DNA from: Rhineura floridana
Taxonomy: Eukaryota; Chordata; Lepidosauria; Squamata; Rhineuridae
Reading direction: 5' to 3'
Assembly: GCF_030035675.1 (NCBI RefSeq)
Contig: NC_084489.1
Span: 76,722,270 to 76,786,269 of the forward strand
DNA length: 64,000 nucleotides
Positions 53,541-63,600 of the stretch are shown in pieces; positions within the stretch are counted from its first letter, which is position 1, and every line of letters begins with the position of its first letter. The position numbers and the translations under genes are program-made. The notes under the pieces are model-generated. The model saw nothing but the letters and a program-made list of their open reading frames with translations, had not been told where the DNA came from and did not search any database.

Positions 53541-53999
53541 GTAGGTCTGGGGGAGAAATTTTATTCATTTCCCATTTAAAGCCAAATCTATCCAATTCAT
53601 CAGTTCCGAAACAATATGAGAACTGAAAAACAGCCATCCTTTGAAATTCACACTTATCCAAATTTTGCAATGCAGTTCTCTGGCCCCAAAAATGTTTACA
53701 AAAATGCATATATTAGAGGAAAGAATGCATAAAAATGAATATATTAGTTAACAGCATATACAAAATGCATTACATTAGGGAAAACTGCTTGCAGAATGTG
53801 TACATAAGTCAGAACTGCATCCAAAATGTTCTCCTAAATCTCCATTTAGGAGAAAGTCACACTAAAATGAGATGCATTTTTATAAAGTTTTTTTTTTTTT
53901 TTAAATAGCAAATTGCTGCAGAAATGTGGAGAACTGAATTTAAGATTTGGGGGGGAAATGAGAAGATGAGAGAACAAAACCTTTCCATCTTTCCATTCT
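53541..53999 (+). repeat. AT-rich ~440-bp repeat, copy 11 (full length)
   Basis: TAGGTCTGGGGGAGAAATTT at the start and TTTCCATTCTTA at the end. AAACAGCCATCCTTTGAAAT, ATTTTGCAATGCAGTTC, clear ATGCATATATTAG and ATGCATTACATTAG units, a poly-T near 53890, and GTGGAGAACTGAATTTAAG lie in order. Confidence 0.8.
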
Positions 54000-54335
54000 T
54001 AACAGGAGGTGGAAAGGCTGCACTGCCATGTGCACAAGATCCATTTATACTCTTTCCAGACCGGACAGGGCAGTAAAACTGTCCGTGGACTGTGCCACTT
54101 ACACTTCAGGTGGGGAGTTGCAGGTTTCCCACTTAAAAAAGCAAAACCACGTTATACATATAAAATTAGCATATCAAGTTGAAGAAGATTAAGCTAAAAC
54201 TGTCCTGTCCTCTCACAAGCTAGTTTTCTATGTGCAGGTAGACACATTTATTTATGCAATACATGCCACTTGCACTCTGAAGCAATACAGCCCAGGAACA
54301 GTTTTAGCACTTCATCTACAATTATTCTAAACTAG
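54000..54335. other. No recognisable feature
   Basis: Unassigned sequence with no gene motif. Confidence 0.3.
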
Positions 54336-54339
54336 GCCT

Positions 54340-54900
54340 GCCAGTTAGGTTGTTCAATTCTTTGGCAAATGCAGAAAACCTGAATGTCCTGCTTGGTCCA
54401 AGATCCAAAGTTTCATGCTCTTTTCTTACATGGCTGATCAAAAATCTTAAAATCCTCCAAGTACACCCTCTAAGTGAAGTGACTACCAAGTGGGTGGCTA
54501 CTGAGGAGAGGGCTGTTTGGGATGTAACGCCCTGGCTAGAGTCTATCCCCAGAGATGCTCACTTGGTGCCTTTTCTGTGGTCTTTTTTGTGCTAGGTGAA
54601 ATCCTGTTTATTCACCCAGGATTTTTAATGGCTAACCTAGGGCACAATCCTAACCATAGCCACTCATAAGTAAATACTACTGAATTCAAAGGGGCTTACT
54701 CTCAGGTAAGTGGGGTTAGGATTGCAGTGTCATTGTAATTTTAATCCACACTGTAAACTGTTTATGTTGTCTGTTACAAAGCAAGTTTTTTGTGGTTGTC
54801 CATAATTACTTATTGTTGATGTTAATTACTGTGCATTGTATTTTTAATATTGTCTTCTTTCTAAGAAGCCCAGAAAAAATTATTGATGCCAGCCCTACAA
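54340..54900 (+). mobile_element. Old L2-like LINE 3' region split by a short MITE
   Basis: GTGGCTACTGAGGAGAGGGC, TTTTGTGCTAGGTGAAATCC and later TTTTTAATATTGTCTTCTTT parallel C-terminal and 3' UTR words of L2-like copies. A MITE-like repeat at 54648-54736 (CACAATCCTAACCATAGCC to GGGGTTAGGATTGCAG) interrupts it. Confidence 0.4.
54648..54736. mobile_element. Short repeat with inverted CAATCCTAACC ends
   Basis: ACAATCCTAACC at the left and GGTTAGGATTGC at the right are exact inverted ends over about 11 bp. The interior has ACTCATAAGTAAATACTAC and GGCTTACTCTCAGGTAAG. It is the sister of 20637-20732. Confidence 0.75.
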
Positions 54901-54910
54901 ATATTCTCCT

Positions 54911-55051
54911 TCTTAGAATTATAGAGTGGTATAGAAGGGGCCTATAAGGCCATCAAGTCTAACCCCTGCGCAATGCAGGAATCCAACTTAAAGCATACCC
55001 GACAGGTGGCTGTCCAGCTGACTCTTGAAGGCCTCCAATGTTGGAAAGCCC
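54911..55051 (-). mobile_element. CR1 LINE 3' end (21793 subfamily)
   Basis: TTAGAATTATAGAGTGGTAT, AGAAGGGGCCTATAAGGCCA, ACAGGTGGCTGTCCAGCTG. The ATTCTATG octamers have decayed. A (TTC)n microsatellite follows at 55050-55082. Confidence 0.8.
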
Positions 55052-55083
55052 TTCTTCTTCTTCTTCTTCTTCTTCTTCTTCGT
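55050..55083. repeat. (TTC)n microsatellite
   Basis: About 11 TTC units at the cut edge of the CR1 copy. Confidence 0.92.
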
Positions 55084-55097
55084 AGCAGCAGTAGTAG

Positions 55098-55230
55098 CCA
55101 TTTATTTATTAAAAACACTTCTATACCACTAATTATTTGAAAATATCAAATCAGTGTACAAAGGTTAAAATCACACAATAAATAATAAACATAAAACAAT
55201 AAAATAAAATATAGTAGATATAGTAGTACA
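55098..55230 (-). mobile_element. L2-like LINE 3' tail, minus strand
   Basis: CATTTATTTATTAAAAACAC, TTCTATACCACTAATTATTT, CAGTGTACAAAGGTTAAAAT, then A-rich. It is the complement of a tail with ACCGC and ATAGAAAT motifs. Confidence 0.45.
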
Positions 55231-55490
55231 GCTCCAATCTCCACAGCGACCAGTCAAGGGCATGAACCAATGTTAGTGATCAGAGAATGCATGGATGAAT
55301 GCTAAGATCTTTAACATATACCAAAACCATAAATCAAATGGCCTATTATATTTCTACTGACTCAGCCTCCCCATTCTTCTGTTGCTAGTAAGTGTCCCCA
55401 AAGGGTGTAGTCATCAGGGGTCATGGGGTGGGGGTCATAGACCCGTTACTTTTGTTGGAGTAGGATTCCAGCCAGGTCCCTCTGGATGAG
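55231..55490. other. Unassigned spacer
   Basis: No recognised feature. A G-rich word GGGGTGGGGGTC lies near 55420-55435. Confidence 0.3.
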
Positions 55491-55492
55491 CC

Positions 55493-55642
55493 AATCAGCA
55501 TGAAAAGGGAGCCTGTTAGCTACTGAGAAGAGACCTTGTCCTTTCGTGCTGATTGGAGCCAATCAGAGTGAAAGGAGGTGAGTCACCCACTGAGAAGACT
55601 CTTCTCTGTAGCTAACACATGGCCTCCCCTTTCATGCTGATT
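55493..55642. repeat. 150-bp nested palindrome (AATCAGCATGAAA arms)
   Basis: The outer arms 55493-55532 and 55600-55642 are complementary over about 40 bp (AATCAGCATGAAAAGGGAG against CTCCCCTTTCATGCTGATT; GTTAGCTACTGAGAAG against CTTCTCTGTAGCTAAC). A second palindrome sits in the middle: CCTTTCGTGCTGATTGG with CCAATCAGAGTGAAAGG. Related pieces lie at 5258-5345 and 7436-7505. It is probably a foldback MITE. Confidence 0.72.
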
Positions 55643-55845
55643 TGACCCTAGGGATGTCTGTTGTAGTGGAGTGTGGACTCGTGAGGTGACAGGGAGAGCA
55701 AGGGAGACAAAGGAAAGTGGTAAAGGGGTCATGGCTGTGGGTGTGTGGCCTGACTATTATGAAGGGACCCAGCACTTCTGAATTTGCCACTACACTACTG
55801 GAGCCCCCTTTAAATGCTAATGGTGGAGGTCAACCTCCTTTCATA
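55643..55845. other. Unassigned spacer
   Basis: No recognisable feature. Confidence 0.3.
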
Positions 55846-55853
55846 CCTAACTG

Positions 55854-55995
55854 CAGAGCTGTGGAACCTGTGGTCCTCCAGATTTTGATGAACTACAACT
55901 CCCACCATCCTTGACCATTGGCCATGGTGGCTGGGGCTGTTGGGAATTAGTGTCCAACAACATATGGAGGTCCATAAGTTCTCCCCAACACACAA
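55854..55995. mobile_element. Short palindromic hAT-type MITE
   Basis: CAGAGCTGTGGAACCTGTGG, AACTACAACTCCCACCATCC, TGGCTGGGGCTGTTGGGAAT and a decayed right end TTCTCCCCAACAC. No clear target duplication. Confidence 0.7.
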
Positions 55996-56685
55996 CATTC
56001 CATGGGCTGGACTGGAGGTTACTGAGCATGCTCAGTGCTCATTGGTCTGGGTTTTTTGGGCAGAGGAGTTTGCCTCTTTTTACTCTTCTTGGAAGGGGGG
56101 TACTTCTGTAAACCTTGAGGTTCTCACAAGCATGCTGATCCCTCCCTCTTGTTTTTCAGTGGCCAGGTTTTGCCTCCATTCCTGTTGGCATAGGGGAACT
56201 GTGTACAGTATTAGACGGGATTCTAGATAGAAAAAATTGGGAGAGGGGAGACCAAAGCACCAAGACAAATCTTCCAAAGAAAAGAAAAATGAGTGATGCT
56301 GTTTTGATGGAAGCTAGATATACAGACAATATCTTTGCATGATTCTGTAGGCTGAAATGAAAGTAACACCTCCATTCATAATTTATTAAATACAGTAGAC
56401 CAGGGTATAAAAGATAACTTTGTAATATGTGTGGAACATACCGAGTGGACGTCATCCATGCGTGCAACATGTCTGCATACCTTTCACTTTGTTCTTTGGT
56501 CTTTGAGGCTGCGACTTAGGTTTAAGGTAAGCTTAGAACGTCTCCCATTGATCTCTTTCATTCTGCCTCCATAAAAGAAATTGTGAGGACATCGCTATTG
56601 ATTTTCTTTTTCCCATCCCTGATAGGTGGTCATTAGAAATAAGAAGGTGGGGGGAGAGAGGGAAGTAAGACTCAACCACACTTCT
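55996..56685. other. No recognisable feature
   Basis: Unassigned. Short frames on both strands lack domain signatures. Confidence 0.3.
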
Positions 56686-56689
56686 ACCT

Positions 56690-57600
56690 TTTAATGAGGC
56701 ATTTAGCAGGACAATGTTTGAAAGCAATTAATGGAGAAAAAACATTTTTGTCCTGTTTTATCCACTGGGCCTCCCAAGAAAAATGGAGTGATTATGTGTA
56801 TGCCAGGAAACTGTTGTCCTTTTCAGTTTTTTCCCATGTCGCCATTTTATTCATGTCATTCAGTGCTCCAAAATCACAGCCATGCCAATTATCTCTCTGT
56901 GTGCGTAGAGAGCCAGTTTGGGCTCCTTTAATGCCCGCGCCTCTCCCTCCCCACTTCATTTTATGCCTGGTTCTTGGCTATTCTTCAATGATTGAGCAAG
57001 GGTGTTCTGTGGAAAAAAAAGGGAGGATCTTCAACAAATATGTGAAGAGTCTAGAGTGGTATTTGGCTACCTGTGAAGAGGCTCCTTGAAGCAGCTTAAG
57101 GCACAATGGAATATTGCAGCTAGCAATGGTTTATTTTGTCCACATGGTTTATTTCACACGCACCCGGGCAACTGGTGAATGGAGGATTAGCACAAGTTTT
57201 CACCTTATTGAAAGGGACGATTCAAAGCAAACAAATAGGACATGCCGCAGTGGAATATGAAATTAAAGATTCCCTTGTGCCCTTTTGCAGACCCCTTCAG
57301 TCATGTTCAAACTTAATTAGGGATAATATGATTGCTTTGGTCATACAAATGGCATACAATTTGCAGAACTGCTGTATTATTTGTTGCAGTTTCAGTGTTC
57401 TAATCTCACAGCCCACTCATTTATTAAGTTTTTGTGAGGAAGGGAAAAAAATCAGTAAAACCAGAGTCGTTTGACTTTAACCTCATCTTCTCCTCATGCG
57501 GTGAGACTAAATTCAATTTGAAGTCGTTGTTGGTTTGTGGGTGGATATGCTCCATCTCTGTGAATTGGTGTAGAAAGATTATGTTGGATAAAATAGAAAC
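56690..57600. other. Repeat-free block, candidate conserved non-coding element
   Basis: About 900 bp without any repeat I recognise. It is complex in sequence, with words such as AAAGCAATTAATGGAG, CAATTATCTCTCTG, AACTTAATTAGGGATAAT and TATTATTTGTTGCAG. The longest frames (131 and 112 codons) have no domain, and their codon use is not protein-like. It resembles a conserved enhancer cluster of a gene desert; this is inference. Confidence 0.3.
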
Positions 57601-58090
57601 CCTATAGCTACTAATTTTGATATTATGGCATACAACATACTAGAAGCTTCATACCCGGCATTGTTTGGGAACTCTAAAAACAACAACAACAAAATTAAGT
57701 GCAGTTTTGAAAGGTTCAATCCACTATCTTGTTTTAAAATGATGTCCAATCATATCCAAACATGGAAGGAGACATGCTTCTTGAACTCAGGAACCATCAT
57801 GCAAAATTTGGTTACGATATCTTAAGAGGTGTCAAAATGCATAGAGAACAGATAAACAATATTTCCAACATAAACAGAAGTTTAATTAGTTATGATACAA
57901 TTTTGTATGGGATTGCAAGCTTTAACGGTTAGATCAACCACCCAAAACCTTTGCTGATCAATTGCTAAGTGCAAATTTGATTTTATGAGGCTGACAATGA
58001 AGGGACATTGGTTTATTCTGAAGGCTGTTTTGGTTCTGGTGTGTTACTTTGCAAAACACAATGATGACACTATGAAAGACCCTATTAAAT
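57601..58090. other. Repeat-poor, unassigned
   Basis: No repeat or gene recognised. A (CAA)n run lies at 57680-57692. Confidence 0.3.
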
Positions 58091-58160
58091 GCCAGCCCTT
58101 GGCTCCTGCTGGGAGGAAGGGCGGGATATAAATAAAATAATAAATAAATAAAATAAATAA
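58091..58160 (+). mobile_element. LINE 3' tail
   Basis: GCCCTTGGCTCCTGCTGGGA, GGAAGGGCGGGATATAAATA and an (AAAT)n tail. It is the cleanest copy of the tail seen at 34720 and, reversed, at 22822. Confidence 0.6.
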
Positions 58161-58600
58161 TAATAACTAAAGATGGCTTTTTCCCTACAATAAGATGCAT
58201 CTGTTTTTCATTTAATAAAGTTTAAATTGTCATACACTTAAATACCTCTAAAAGGCACCCCAGCGTATAGTTATATGCAGAAGTGTTGTATTTAGCTAAC
58301 TGACTATTTGATTAATCAGTAAAAAGGCAGATGATTAACCACCTACAACTCTTGGTTGGCAACCCGATGATTCCCCCCCATCATAAAGGCTGTGATCCTG
58401 TGTGCTCTTACCTAGGAATACTGCTGAGAATTTATGCATGGAATCTAGCTGCATGTACATTTCTCATCTTAATGGATACACCAGTTTAAAAAAGTGCAGG
58501 TAACATTTTCTGGAGATTCAAAAATCAGAGAGCCATGTGCAATGTTTAGCTCATTGTACCCTAGGCCACTCATGTTGCCTCCCTTCTGATATATTCCATT
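58161..58600. other. Repeat-poor, unassigned
   Basis: No gene or repeat recognised. Confidence 0.3.
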
Positions 58601-58605
58601 TATTG

Positions 58606-58637
58606 TCCTTCCTTCCTTCCTTCCTTCCTTCCTTCCT
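58606..58637. repeat. (TTCC)n microsatellite
   Basis: About eight CTTC units in a row. Confidence 0.9.
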
Positions 58638-58639
58638 CT

Positions 58640-59150
58640 CCGAATATGCCAAAACATTGTGAATATTCAGAAATGCTCAACACAAACATCTGAACATGTT
58701 ATGGAAATTAAAAGCATTTACATAATTAAAATCTGAGCTCAGCTCTTTCCTAGTTTTGTCAGACTTTCCTCTTGGTAAGATTTTCCATAAAAAGTTTCCC
58801 CAAAGTTGCATACTTTCTACTGTTCTGCTTAATATTTCAGAAGCTGATTGTTCATCCACTCAAACACTTGCAGTCTTCATGAGAAAAGCTCCCCAATAAG
58901 TAGACATTAGTAAACTTTTGTGAATGGATGCCTAAGTGCTCATTAACTATTGTTCAATTACAGGGGGAAACTCTGCAGAAGTAAATATGGCATGCACATG
59001 AATATCAATTATGCCCAGTATGGTCCCTGCAATCAAGCACCAGGAGAGAAATGTACCCAGACTTAAGAAACTATATAAAGCCATGCAAAAAAGATTATTA
59101 AAATAAAAACATAAAAGCTTTCTGCATTTCTTTTAAAGATAGTCTATTGA
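58640..59150. other. Repeat-free block, candidate conserved non-coding element
   Basis: Sequence without recognised repeats, with AATTAAAATCTGAGC, GCTTAATATTTCAG, TGCTCATTAACTATTG and ATATCAATTATGCCC words. A TATA-like ACTATATAAAGCC lies at 59070-59082, with no ORF of note downstream. Function not shown. Confidence 0.25.
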
Positions 59151-59364
59151 ATTAATGGTATTCCTGAAATGTGCTAGGTTTTTGAGGGAGTCAGTATTGC
59201 TTTCTTGTAAAGGAGTAGCTTTTTCAAGGGTGATGCTGATCGTGTCAAATGGCTCTACTCATCTTGCTGTTCCTCAGCAAAACTGGAGCTTCAAACAGGA
59301 TCACTTGCTCTTTCCACTGGTACAGCCACCACATCCAGTAGAAATCCTTCACAGTCCATAATCC

Positions 59365-59615
59365 TTCAAGGGCAGACCATCCAAACTTGTTCCCCACCGT
59401 TGCAGACAGGAATAGTCACTGCAAGTCCAAACTTTACCAGGAGGTAGTCTGACCATGGTAATGGAGCAGTATCTACCCCTCCTACTTCCAGACCACCACC
59501 ACCACTTGAAGCAAGAACCAAATTGAGGGTATGCCCTACTCTTGTGTTGGGCCAGTTTGAGACAGTCCCATGGTTGCCATGCAGGCCATGAAATCCTGAG
59601 CTGACCCGAGGCACT
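59365..59615 (-). mobile_element. L2 LINE endonuclease fragment
   Basis: The minus strand encodes SSGFHGLHGNHGTVSNWPNT, VGHTLNLVLASSGGGG, LEVGGVDTAPLPWSDYLLVK and FGLAVTIPVCNGGEQ over 59366-59614. This matches the C-terminal half of the L2 endonuclease, including an SD catalytic motif (WSDYLL) and the CKGGGPI-like end. It is an internal fragment without RT or UTR. Confidence 0.82.
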
Positions 59616-60690
59616 ACACTATCTTTTAGATTTTACTTCTGTATACTGCTTGGATATTTTCTGAATGGAAAATTGTTTATAAATTTTTCATCAACTAATT
59701 AATTAATTAAATCATGCAGGTGCCTGGCTGCTGACCTGATCTCAGCCCCAGTGCTTGGAGCTGCTAGCTAGTCAGCAGCCACATGCTTGCACTGTGTGTG
59801 ACCGAGATGCTCCCTGCCTCCACCATCGCTGCCTCCTGCCCGTTTCCTGCAACAGCGTCCCGGTGGTCCTGTTCAGCCAGCTGCCTCACTGGAGGCTGTT
59901 GCTTCTCACTGGCAAAGTGATTTTCTGTTTGTCCTTGAACCATCTTGTGCTTCAATGCTCCGAGCATCTTTTGGTTCTTAATCTCTCTTGGTTTCTCTCG
60001 CTTTCTTCTCTAGACCTGTTTCTTGTTCATCTTGTACCATACTATTAGAAGTCTCTGCATAAAGGCAAAAGCTCAGGTTGCTATGGCAATAGCCAGTCTG
60101 ATGGCGCTGTGACCTAAATCATGATGGAGAAAAGTAGCACCTTGCCTATATCACCGCAGTGAGAGCAGGCTTGAATTTTGCTCCTGATTTATTAACTCAA
60201 AGGCCTGTGCTCCAGAATACCAGCAGTGATATAGCCCCTCCATGTACGCCCGGCTATATCAGCTGTTGTTTTTTCCCCCAGGATATGTCCTTCACATTAA
60301 TGCAAGTCATGTCAGCAGTTAGATTTCTGTTTCCCAGTTTTGTCCTAAGAAACCCAGTATTAATATCAATAAAGTTATACCAGGAGCCAATGAACCCAGT
60401 TCAGAACATTCGTGTGGTACAGACTCCAAAGATTGTCCATTTCACAATGCAGTTAAGGTTTACATGTATTAACATGCTCTATGTTTTTTAAAAAACTCTG
60501 CCCTTAGAAAGCTAGCATCTCAGAAAGGGTTTATCAACTTAGCCATCTCCTAGTATGATAGTTTTACTGCATGTTAGTCTGTTTTACTTGCATTTGTGAG
60601 GTATTCCTATTTGTGGTCTGAAATGGGACAGTCCCCAGAAGATTACAACATGTGATTTTTCTGAATTTGTGTTGATCTGTTCTCACATTG
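59616..60690. other. No gene recognised
   Basis: An ATTAATTAATTAAA run lies at 59696-59710. The C-rich segment 59760-60050 has a 97-codon frame without domain signature. Otherwise unassigned. Confidence 0.3.
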
Positions 60691-60693
60691 AAT

Positions 60694-61018
60694 ACCATGG
60701 ACTGCAAAAATGACAAATAGTTGGGTGTTAGAACAAATTAAACCAGAACTATCACCAGAAGCTAAAATGATGAAACTGAGGTTATCATACTTTGGACACA
60801 TAATGAGAATGATTCACTAGAAAAAACAATAATGCTGGGAAAAACAGAAGTGAGTAGAAAAAGAGGAAGACCAAACGAGATTGATTGATTCCATAAAGGA
60901 AACCACAGACCTGAACTTACAAGATCTGAACAGGGTGGTTCACGACAGATGCTCTTGGAGGTCACTGATTCATAGGGTCACCATAAGTAGTAATCGACTT
61001 GAAGGCATATAACAACAA
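60694..61018 (+). mobile_element. Bov-B LINE 3' end, plus strand, frame-broken
   Basis: Translated pieces are NSWVLEQIKPELSPEAKMMK, LRLSYFGHIMRMIH, DSIKETTDLNLQDLNRVVHD and RCSWRSLIHRVTI. These are the Bov-B RT C-terminus with stops and shifts near 60820-60880. It ends CACCATAAGTAGTAATCGAC and AACAACAA. It is the sister of 10153-10378. Confidence 0.87.
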
Positions 61019-61137
61019 TTCTATTTCTGCATTGTTCTCCAAACACACATGAAAATTTTGTAATTTTGGTATGCTATACCCTAAAATGTGCATTTTTGTA
61101 TGCTAAAATATATATTTTGTATTCATTTAAACTTAGA

Positions 61138-61305
61138 ATACATATTTTATTATTTATTTATTTATTACATTTATATACCACCCCATAGCTGAAGCTCTCT
61201 GGGTGGTTTACAGCAATTAAAAACAATAAAAACAAATATACAAATTTTAAAACACAAAAAACAATTAAAAAACACAATTTAAAACTTTTTAAAAACAATT
61301 TTGGT
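61138..61305 (-). mobile_element. L2 LINE 3' tail, minus strand
   Basis: TATTTATTTATTTATTACAT, TTATATACCACCCCATAGCT, GAAGCTCTCTGGGTGGTTTA: the complement of the AACCGCCCAGAGAGCTTCGG tail of the L2 at 48922. A-rich UTR follows. Confidence 0.8.
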
Positions 61306-61436
61306 ATTTACATTTACACATTTGGCTTTTTTGTTGTTTAAGTCATGAACTGTATCAGACAATTCAGAGAAGTAGAAAAACCAATCTGCATATTAGTCTG
61401 GGAAGTTCACTTAAAAATGCAGACTGAATGAAATCC

Positions 61437-61650
61437 TTAAGAACATAAGAAGAGCCTGCTGGATCAGGCCAGTGCCCCATCTTGTTCAGCATCCTGTTCT
61501 CACAGGGGCCAGCCAGCTGCCCATGGGAAGCCCGCAAGCAGGACCTGAGTGCATCAATGATCTTCCCATTTGTGATTCCCAGCAACTGTTATTCATACTG
61601 CCTCGGACAGTGGAGGGCAAACAAAGTAGCCATCCTTGAGCACCCCTAGG
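61437..61650 (-). mobile_element. CR1 LINE 3' end, minus strand
   Basis: TAAGAACATAAGAAGAGCCT, GCTGGATCAGGCCAGTGCCC, CATCCTGTTCTCACAGGGGC and GGGAAGCCCGCAAGCAGGAC. The end octamers are well kept, so the copy is of moderate age. Confidence 0.88.
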
Positions 61651-62120
61651 TAGCTCTGGCAGGTTGCTGCTTGAATGACAGGTGGGTAGTTCCTAATGGC
61701 TTTGATTTTGCTCCTCACTTTCCCCTGCTGTCTTTGGAGCATATGGGCTGCAAATGCAGCACTCGAACAGAGGCAAATTAAAAAAATCAAAGCAAGATCC
61801 TAAAACACAAAGGCTCCTCGACAGAAATGGACTGATGGCAGCCATTCTGTCCTTGAAAGGTGTTCTGCACATTGTAGGTGGTTTCTGGCAGATTACAATA
61901 TAATTTGTCTTTCCTGGAAGTGGTATCTTTCTACTGATCATATTTTAGGGACTTGGTTTTCTTTGCACCTTGTAACGACATATGACACTGAAGGGATGTT
62001 GACCCAGAGGTGTTCTGATTATGCCAGTGCTGTGTAAATATTCAGGTGTACTTGTGGGACAGCCTTGTTTCTTTAGCACTGATGTGAAAGCAGAATCCAG
62101 TTTAGCAGAAAACTAGTGCA
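61651..62120. other. No recognisable feature
   Basis: Unassigned sequence. Confidence 0.3.
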
Positions 62121-62124
62121 TGGG

Positions 62125-62265
62125 AACATAGGATGATGTCTTATACTGAGTCAGGCCGCTGGTCCATCTAGCTGAATATTGGCTACACTGTCCGGCAACA
62201 GCTCTCCAGCCCTACTTGGAAATGTCGTGGATTAAGCCTGTGTCTCTCAGTCTCCCGCAAATAGG
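62125..62265 (-). mobile_element. tRNA-Ala-derived SINE, 3' part
   Basis: GGGAACATAGGATGATGTCT, TGAGTCAGGCCGCTGGTCCA, TCTAGCTGAATATTGGCTAC, then a short GTCGTGGATTAAGCCTG. The tRNA-like part is cut. Confidence 0.6.
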
Positions 62266-62600
62266 ACTTATTTTGATCCATTGATCACTGGAAAGTCAAA
62301 CATTTTCAGATGAGGACAATTTGCTCAAATTGGGGGTGGGGGGAGAGAAGGGGGAGGGTGAAAGGAGGGCTGAAATGTGTCTGGCACATTTTGTGGGATT
62401 AAACTGGGGATGTGTGAAAATCACCACCAGGGGCTGAAAGTTCTTGTAGCAGTCACTGTCTAGCAGCTTCTTTTTAAAAAAAGAACATTTGGTGTAGACA
62501 AAACTGAGCTAGGGAGAGGCAGGTTCCTATATTCCTATTTAAATCAGCCCTTCATTCAAAACCATGAGGACTGGGATTTTGTATTACATTTAGACAAAGG
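62266..62600. other. No recognisable feature
   Basis: A G-rich tract lies at 62331-62360. No gene. Confidence 0.3.
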
Positions 62601-62602
62601 GC

Positions 62603-62888
62603 CATAGCTAAAGGCAGAGAACATGCTTGTCATGTAGATGGTCCCAGGTTTCATCGCTGGCAACTCCAGGGTGAATGTAGACCAGGTGTGCAGAAGCTTT
62701 GGCCCTCCAAATGTTGCTGAACTACAACTCCCATCAGCCCTAGCAAGCATGGCCAATGGACAGGGATGATGGGAGTTGTAGCTCAGCAATATCTGGAGGG
62801 GCCAAAGGTCTCCATACCTGGTGTAGACAATACTGAGCTTAATGGACCAATCATCTGACTCTGTACAAGGTAGCTTCTTACATTCCAA
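62603..62888 (+). mobile_element. tRNA-Ala-derived SINE, plus strand, split by a MITE
   Basis: It opens with the tRNA-like GGCCATAGCTAAAGGCAGAG, TGGTCCCAGGTTTCATCGC (mutated B box). After the MITE at 62683-62820 it goes on GTAGACAATACTGAGCTTAA, TGGACCAATCATCTGACTC and GTAGCTTCTTACATTCC. This copy shows the element in its sense order: tRNA head, then CR1-like tail. Confidence 0.75.
62683..62820. mobile_element. Short palindromic hAT-type MITE nested in a SINE
   Basis: The ends are CAGGTGTGCAGAAGC and GGTCTCCATACCTG. Arms CTGAACTACAACTCCCATC and GATGGGAGTTGTAGCTCAG pair. Flanks ATGTAGAC (62675-62682) and GTGTAGAC (62821-62828) match at 7 of 8. Confidence 0.88.
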
Positions 62889-62984
62889 GTGTTCTGGCCA
62901 ATGACTGCCAAAGATCTAGAATAATTGACAAGCACTGTGCCCTTATTTTTAGATTTTATAGCATTATATGTTATTATATTAATA

Positions 62985-63229
62985 GTTTTGTTGTTATATG
63001 CCTTCAAGTCGATTATGACTTATGGCAACCCTATGAATCTTCTTTGGATATATTCATAAGGCTTTCATGGTAAGAGGTATTCAGAGGTGGTTTACCATTG
63101 TCTTCCTCTAAACCTATGGCAGCCGGTATTCTCAGGTGGTCTCCCATCCAAGTACAAACCAGGCCTGACCCTGCTTAGCTTCTGAGATCAGATGAGATTG
63201 GGTGTGTTCAGGGTAGTATGGCCGCAGGC
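62985..63229 (-). mobile_element. 5S-rRNA-derived SINE with Bov-B tail and perfect 10-bp target duplication
   Basis: Read on the minus strand, the head (63229 to about 63120) follows 5S rRNA: GCGGCCATACTACCCTGAAC, AGAAGCTAAGCAGGGTC (A-box region), CTTGGATGGGAGACCACCTG (C-box region). All three internal Pol III promoter parts are recognisable. The tail (GGTAAACCACCTCTGAATAC, TTGCCATAAGTCATAATCGA, CTTGAAGGCATATAACAAC) is the Bov-B 3' end. TATATTAATA flanks it at 62975-62984 and 63230-63239. SINEs with this build are known from squamates. It is not a 5S rRNA gene: the 5S copy is diverged and fused to the tail. Confidence 0.93.
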
Positions 63230-63239
63230 TATATTAATA

Positions 63240-63450
63240 TTTAAAGACAAATGCCTTTAGGCATAGTAGGCTACCTGTTTATATGTTCTGCAATGGTTCC
63301 ATGCCCCTTTAGGCCCCTTGCTGCCCCAAATCTCTGACTGTGGCCATCTTAGCAGCCTCCATCATTATCTTTAGCAAATTACCCTCTGCTTGCACTCAAC
63401 ATTATGGCAAGACTTTGACAATGTAAGATGTTCCCCCCAAGGAATATGGC
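63240..63450. other. Unassigned spacer
   Basis: No feature recognised. Confidence 0.3.
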
Positions 63451-63451
63451 T

Positions 63452-63600
63452 GATAGCCAGTGTGGTGTACTAGTGTGAGCACTGGAATAACCCTTGGGAG
63501 GTTTGAGCTCAACCCTCCACTCAGCCTTGAAGCTCCTTAGATGGACTTGGGCAAGTCACTCTTAGCCTAAGCAACCTCACAGGAATGTCACAGGGACATC
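63452..63600 (+). mobile_element. tRNA-derived SINE (Sauria-like head), diverged
   Basis: TAGCCAGTGTGGTGTACTAG, GGTTTGAGCTCAACCCTCC (mutated B box), CAGCCTTGAAGCTCCTTAGA, TTGGGCAAGTCACTCTTAGC and CCTAAGCAACCTCACAGGAA. It is the family whose 3' part is seen at 36641-36840. Confidence 0.65.

Noticed and set aside
56694-57089. 131-codon plus-strand frame
   Set aside because: No domain or codon bias; it lies in a block better explained as non-coding. An exon would need transcript support.
63120-63229. 5S rRNA gene on the minus strand
   Set aside because: The 5S-like part is diverged, fused to a Bov-B tail and bordered by a target duplication, so it is a SINE.
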